Assembly: GCA_964618105.1 (NCBI GenBank)
Contig: CAZUAJ010000039.1
Span: 1 to 7,477, forward strand
DNA: 7,477 nt
Reading direction: 5' to 3'
From: CAG-273 sp964618105
Lineage (GTDB): Bacteria > Bacillota > Clostridia > TANB77 > CAG-508
Within the stretch, counting starts at the first letter, position 1; each line of letters starts with the position of its first letter. Both the position numbers and the translations under genes were made by a program. Below, one piece after another: positions 6,375 to 7,477 of this stretch. The notes beneath the pieces are model-generated. The model worked only from the letters and a program-made list of their open reading frames with translations, was not told the origin of the DNA and searched no databases.

Positions 6375-7091
6375 ACTTAATTTTACTAATTCTTTTCCTT
6401 CTTCACTAATCCTATATGAATCATGAATTTTGCTTATGGTTTTATTTTGAGTAAATTTATTTAGATTGTTTTTTTCAAAAAATCTCATTGTTTCTTTTGG
6501 AAATTTTATATACATTTCGCATAGCAACCATGCTTCAGCCATATTTACATAGAATTTATCACTTTCTATTCTATTTAAAATATCGAAAATAATATCTAGA
6601 TTTTTTTTACTTATGAAATGATTTAAAATCATAACAAGTCCAACTCTTGATATAAATTCTTCTTTATTCAAAGCATATTCTATAGCATATTTAAAATATT
6701 TTTCTTCATATTTTCTTATTATTTTTATTGAATTACAGAAACTATCACATATTGCCCAATTATCTATTTTGTTTATATAAGTTTTAAAATATTTACAAAA
6801 TTGTTTTTCATCTTTTATATGTGAAATAGCTAAACCTTGAATCATTACTTCTTCATAATATTTATCTTGTGCATAATGTAAAAATTCTTCTATATTACTT
6901 TTAGATATTTCTTTTGCAATGTTTCTCATAATAGGCATTCTTATCCCTATCATCTCATATTTTGAATTTAATACAAGTGAACTATGAAATTTTTTATAAC
7001 TTATATCTTGTAAATTTATTAGATATTTAACAAATTTTTCATAATCTTCTTCATTCCATGTTTTAATTTTTATACATTTAGGTGTTGACAT
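6360..7091 (-). CDS. DNA alkylation repair protein, AlkD-like HEAT-repeat glycosylase
   Basis: This 243-residue protein has the size and pattern of the DNA_alkylation family: a helical HEAT-like fold with IGIRMPIMRNIAKEI at 48-62, the acidic YYEEVMIQG at 78-86, IDNWAICDSF at 109-118, FISRVGLVMILNHFI at 146-160 and YVNMAEAWLLCEMYIK at 181-196. In Bacillus cereus AlkD the residues Trp109, Asp113, Arg148 and Trp187 act on alkylated DNA; here Trp112, Asp116, Arg149 and Trp188 stand at nearly the same positions with the same spacing, so activity is likely. The expected role is excision of 3- and 7-alkylated purines in the cytoplasm without base flipping. The ribosome site AAAAGGG is 8 nt before the ATG, and a good promoter lies upstream. 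It appears to be transcribed alone. Some family members are not active glycosylases, so the substrate is by homology only. Confidence 0.92.
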   Translation of the reverse strand: MSTPKCIKIKTWNEEDYEKFVKYLINLQDISYKKFHSSLVLNSKYEMIGIRMPIMRNIAKEISKSNIEEFLHYAQDKYYEEVMIQGLAISHIKDEKQFCKYFKTYINKIDNWAICDSFCNSIKIIRKYEEKYFKYAIEYALNKEEFISRVGLVMILNHFISKKNLDIIFDILNRIESDKFYVNMAEAWLLCEMYIKFPKETMRFFEKNNLNKFTQNKTISKIHDSYRISEEGKELVKLSMTDN

Positions 7092-7114
7092 ATATTATTC
7101 CCTTTTACTTTAAT

Positions 7115-7143
7115 ATTATTTCATTGTTTGTTATTAATGTCAA
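7115..7143 (-). promoter_or_regulatory. Sigma-A promoter of the alkylation-repair gene
   Basis: A perfect TTGACA (7138-7143) and AATAAT (7115-7120, 5 of 6) are 17 nt apart on the minus strand. The predicted start near 7108 gives a very short leader holding just the AAAAGGG ribosome site. The -35 box lies about 17 nt beyond the edge of the GC-rich hairpin element. Confidence 0.72.
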
Positions 7144-7159
7144 TAGTTTATGCTTATTC

Positions 7160-7235
7160 AGAAACTCGCTGTTTCGCCCACAGGGCGCGCTCGTTTCTTC
7201 ATCAGTTAATAGCTCCGCTATAACACCGATAGGTC
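7160..7235 (-). repeat. GC-rich double-hairpin element, candidate dispersed repeat
   Basis: This stretch has about 50% GC (40 of 80 bases over 7161-7240) in a very AT-rich window. It holds two imperfect palindromes. One has outer arms AGAAAC (7160-7165) and GTTTCT (7193-7198) around an inner stem CGCCC-ACA-GGGCG (7175-7187). The other pairs GTTAATAGC (7205-7213) with GCTATAAC (7217-7224) around TCC, with one bulged base. No T-run follows on either strand, so it is not a simple terminator. The composition and paired hairpins suggest a small non-coding repeat of REP or MITE type; only one copy is present here, so repeat status is unproven. Confidence 0.55.
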
Positions 7236-7477
7236 GTTTTTAATAGGTGCAACAGAACTTATTTTACTATAATCATTTTTTAATTCAAAAAGATTGACAT
7301 CATCTATGCTTCTGCCTTCATCTAATTGTTCTTTTATTGAAAGTCTTATCGCTTCTTTTGCATAATCAGCTTTATCAAAACATGGTTTTGCATCACTTCC
7401 AGGTCCATCATATGCAATTGTGTAAGTTCTTCATTTTCTCTTCCATAAACACTCATTCCTTTTTTACATTTCTTCAT
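7218..7477 (-). pseudogene. Frameshifted remnant of an unrecognised gene
   Basis: From ATG at 7477 the frame reads MKKCKKGMSVYGRENEEL and then loses sense, ending at 7346. A second frame takes over with a protein-like stretch (TIAYDGPGSDAKPCFDKADY, then AKEAIRLSIKEQLDEGRSID) that continues to a TAG at 7218-7220. The switch lies between about 7413 and 7433, around the ACAC at 7420-7423; loss of one base would explain it, and the 260-nt span fits one missing base. The last seven codons (KNDLSVL) and the stop lie within the GC-rich element, so the natural C-terminus has probably been replaced. The gene may start beyond the window. I do not recognise the family. A sequencing or assembly error at the shift is possible. 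Confidence 0.55.

Noticed and set aside
1..7477. CRISPR array, tRNA, rRNA, transposase or prophage genes
   Set aside because: No regularly spaced repeats, tRNA-like cloverleaf with conserved T-loop, or recombinase/transposase motifs were seen on either strand.

Overview
The window is strongly AT-rich. Every supported gene lies on the minus strand, so transcription runs from high to low coordinates. Purine-rich Shine-Dalgarno sites, tight gene spacing, sigma-A type promoters and the protein families (DUF4428 zinc ribbons, YdjI-like SPFH protein, clostridial 7TM kinase-like receptor) point to a low-GC Bacillota, most likely an uncultured gut clostridium; the genus cannot be resolved. TGA is used as a stop and never occurs inside the real genes, so the standard bacterial code applies.

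In transcription order: (1) 7477-7218, the remains of an unrecognised gene, broken by a frameshift and ending inside a GC-rich hairpin element (about 7160-7235, 40 G/C in the 80 bases 7161-7240). (2) 7091-6360, an AlkD-type DNA alkylation repair protein with its own good promoter. (3) 6182-4683 and 4681-3536, a one-base-spaced pair: a 7TM receptor with a kinase-like but histidine-free C-terminus, followed by an apparently active HisKA_3 histidine kinase. No response regulator lies in the window. Their best promoter sits in the hairpin that ends the alkylation gene. (4) 3294-2689, a single-pass exported protein of unknown function with a roughly 100-nt leader carrying an unused strong Shine-Dalgarno and an 11-bp palindrome. 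(5) A clear hairpin terminator at 2651-2678. (6) 2607-1744 and 1739-915, two paralogous DUF4428 zinc-ribbon proteins, translationally coupled. (7) 800-1, the N-terminal 266 residues of a YdjI-like SPFH protein with a near-consensus promoter; it runs off the window.

How they may work together (inference): the receptor/kinase pair is a membrane signalling unit. The exported protein, zinc-ribbon pair and SPFH scaffold resemble a membrane-associated stress or envelope module, loosely comparable to the zinc-ribbon/SPFH genes ydjG-ydjI of Bacillus subtilis. Nothing in the sequence proves that the kinase controls this module. The most unusual points are the two nested terminator/promoter arrangements, the receptor with no usable phospho-acceptor histidine beside an intact kinase, the tandem repeat next to the SPFH promoter, and the GC-rich element that ends the broken gene.
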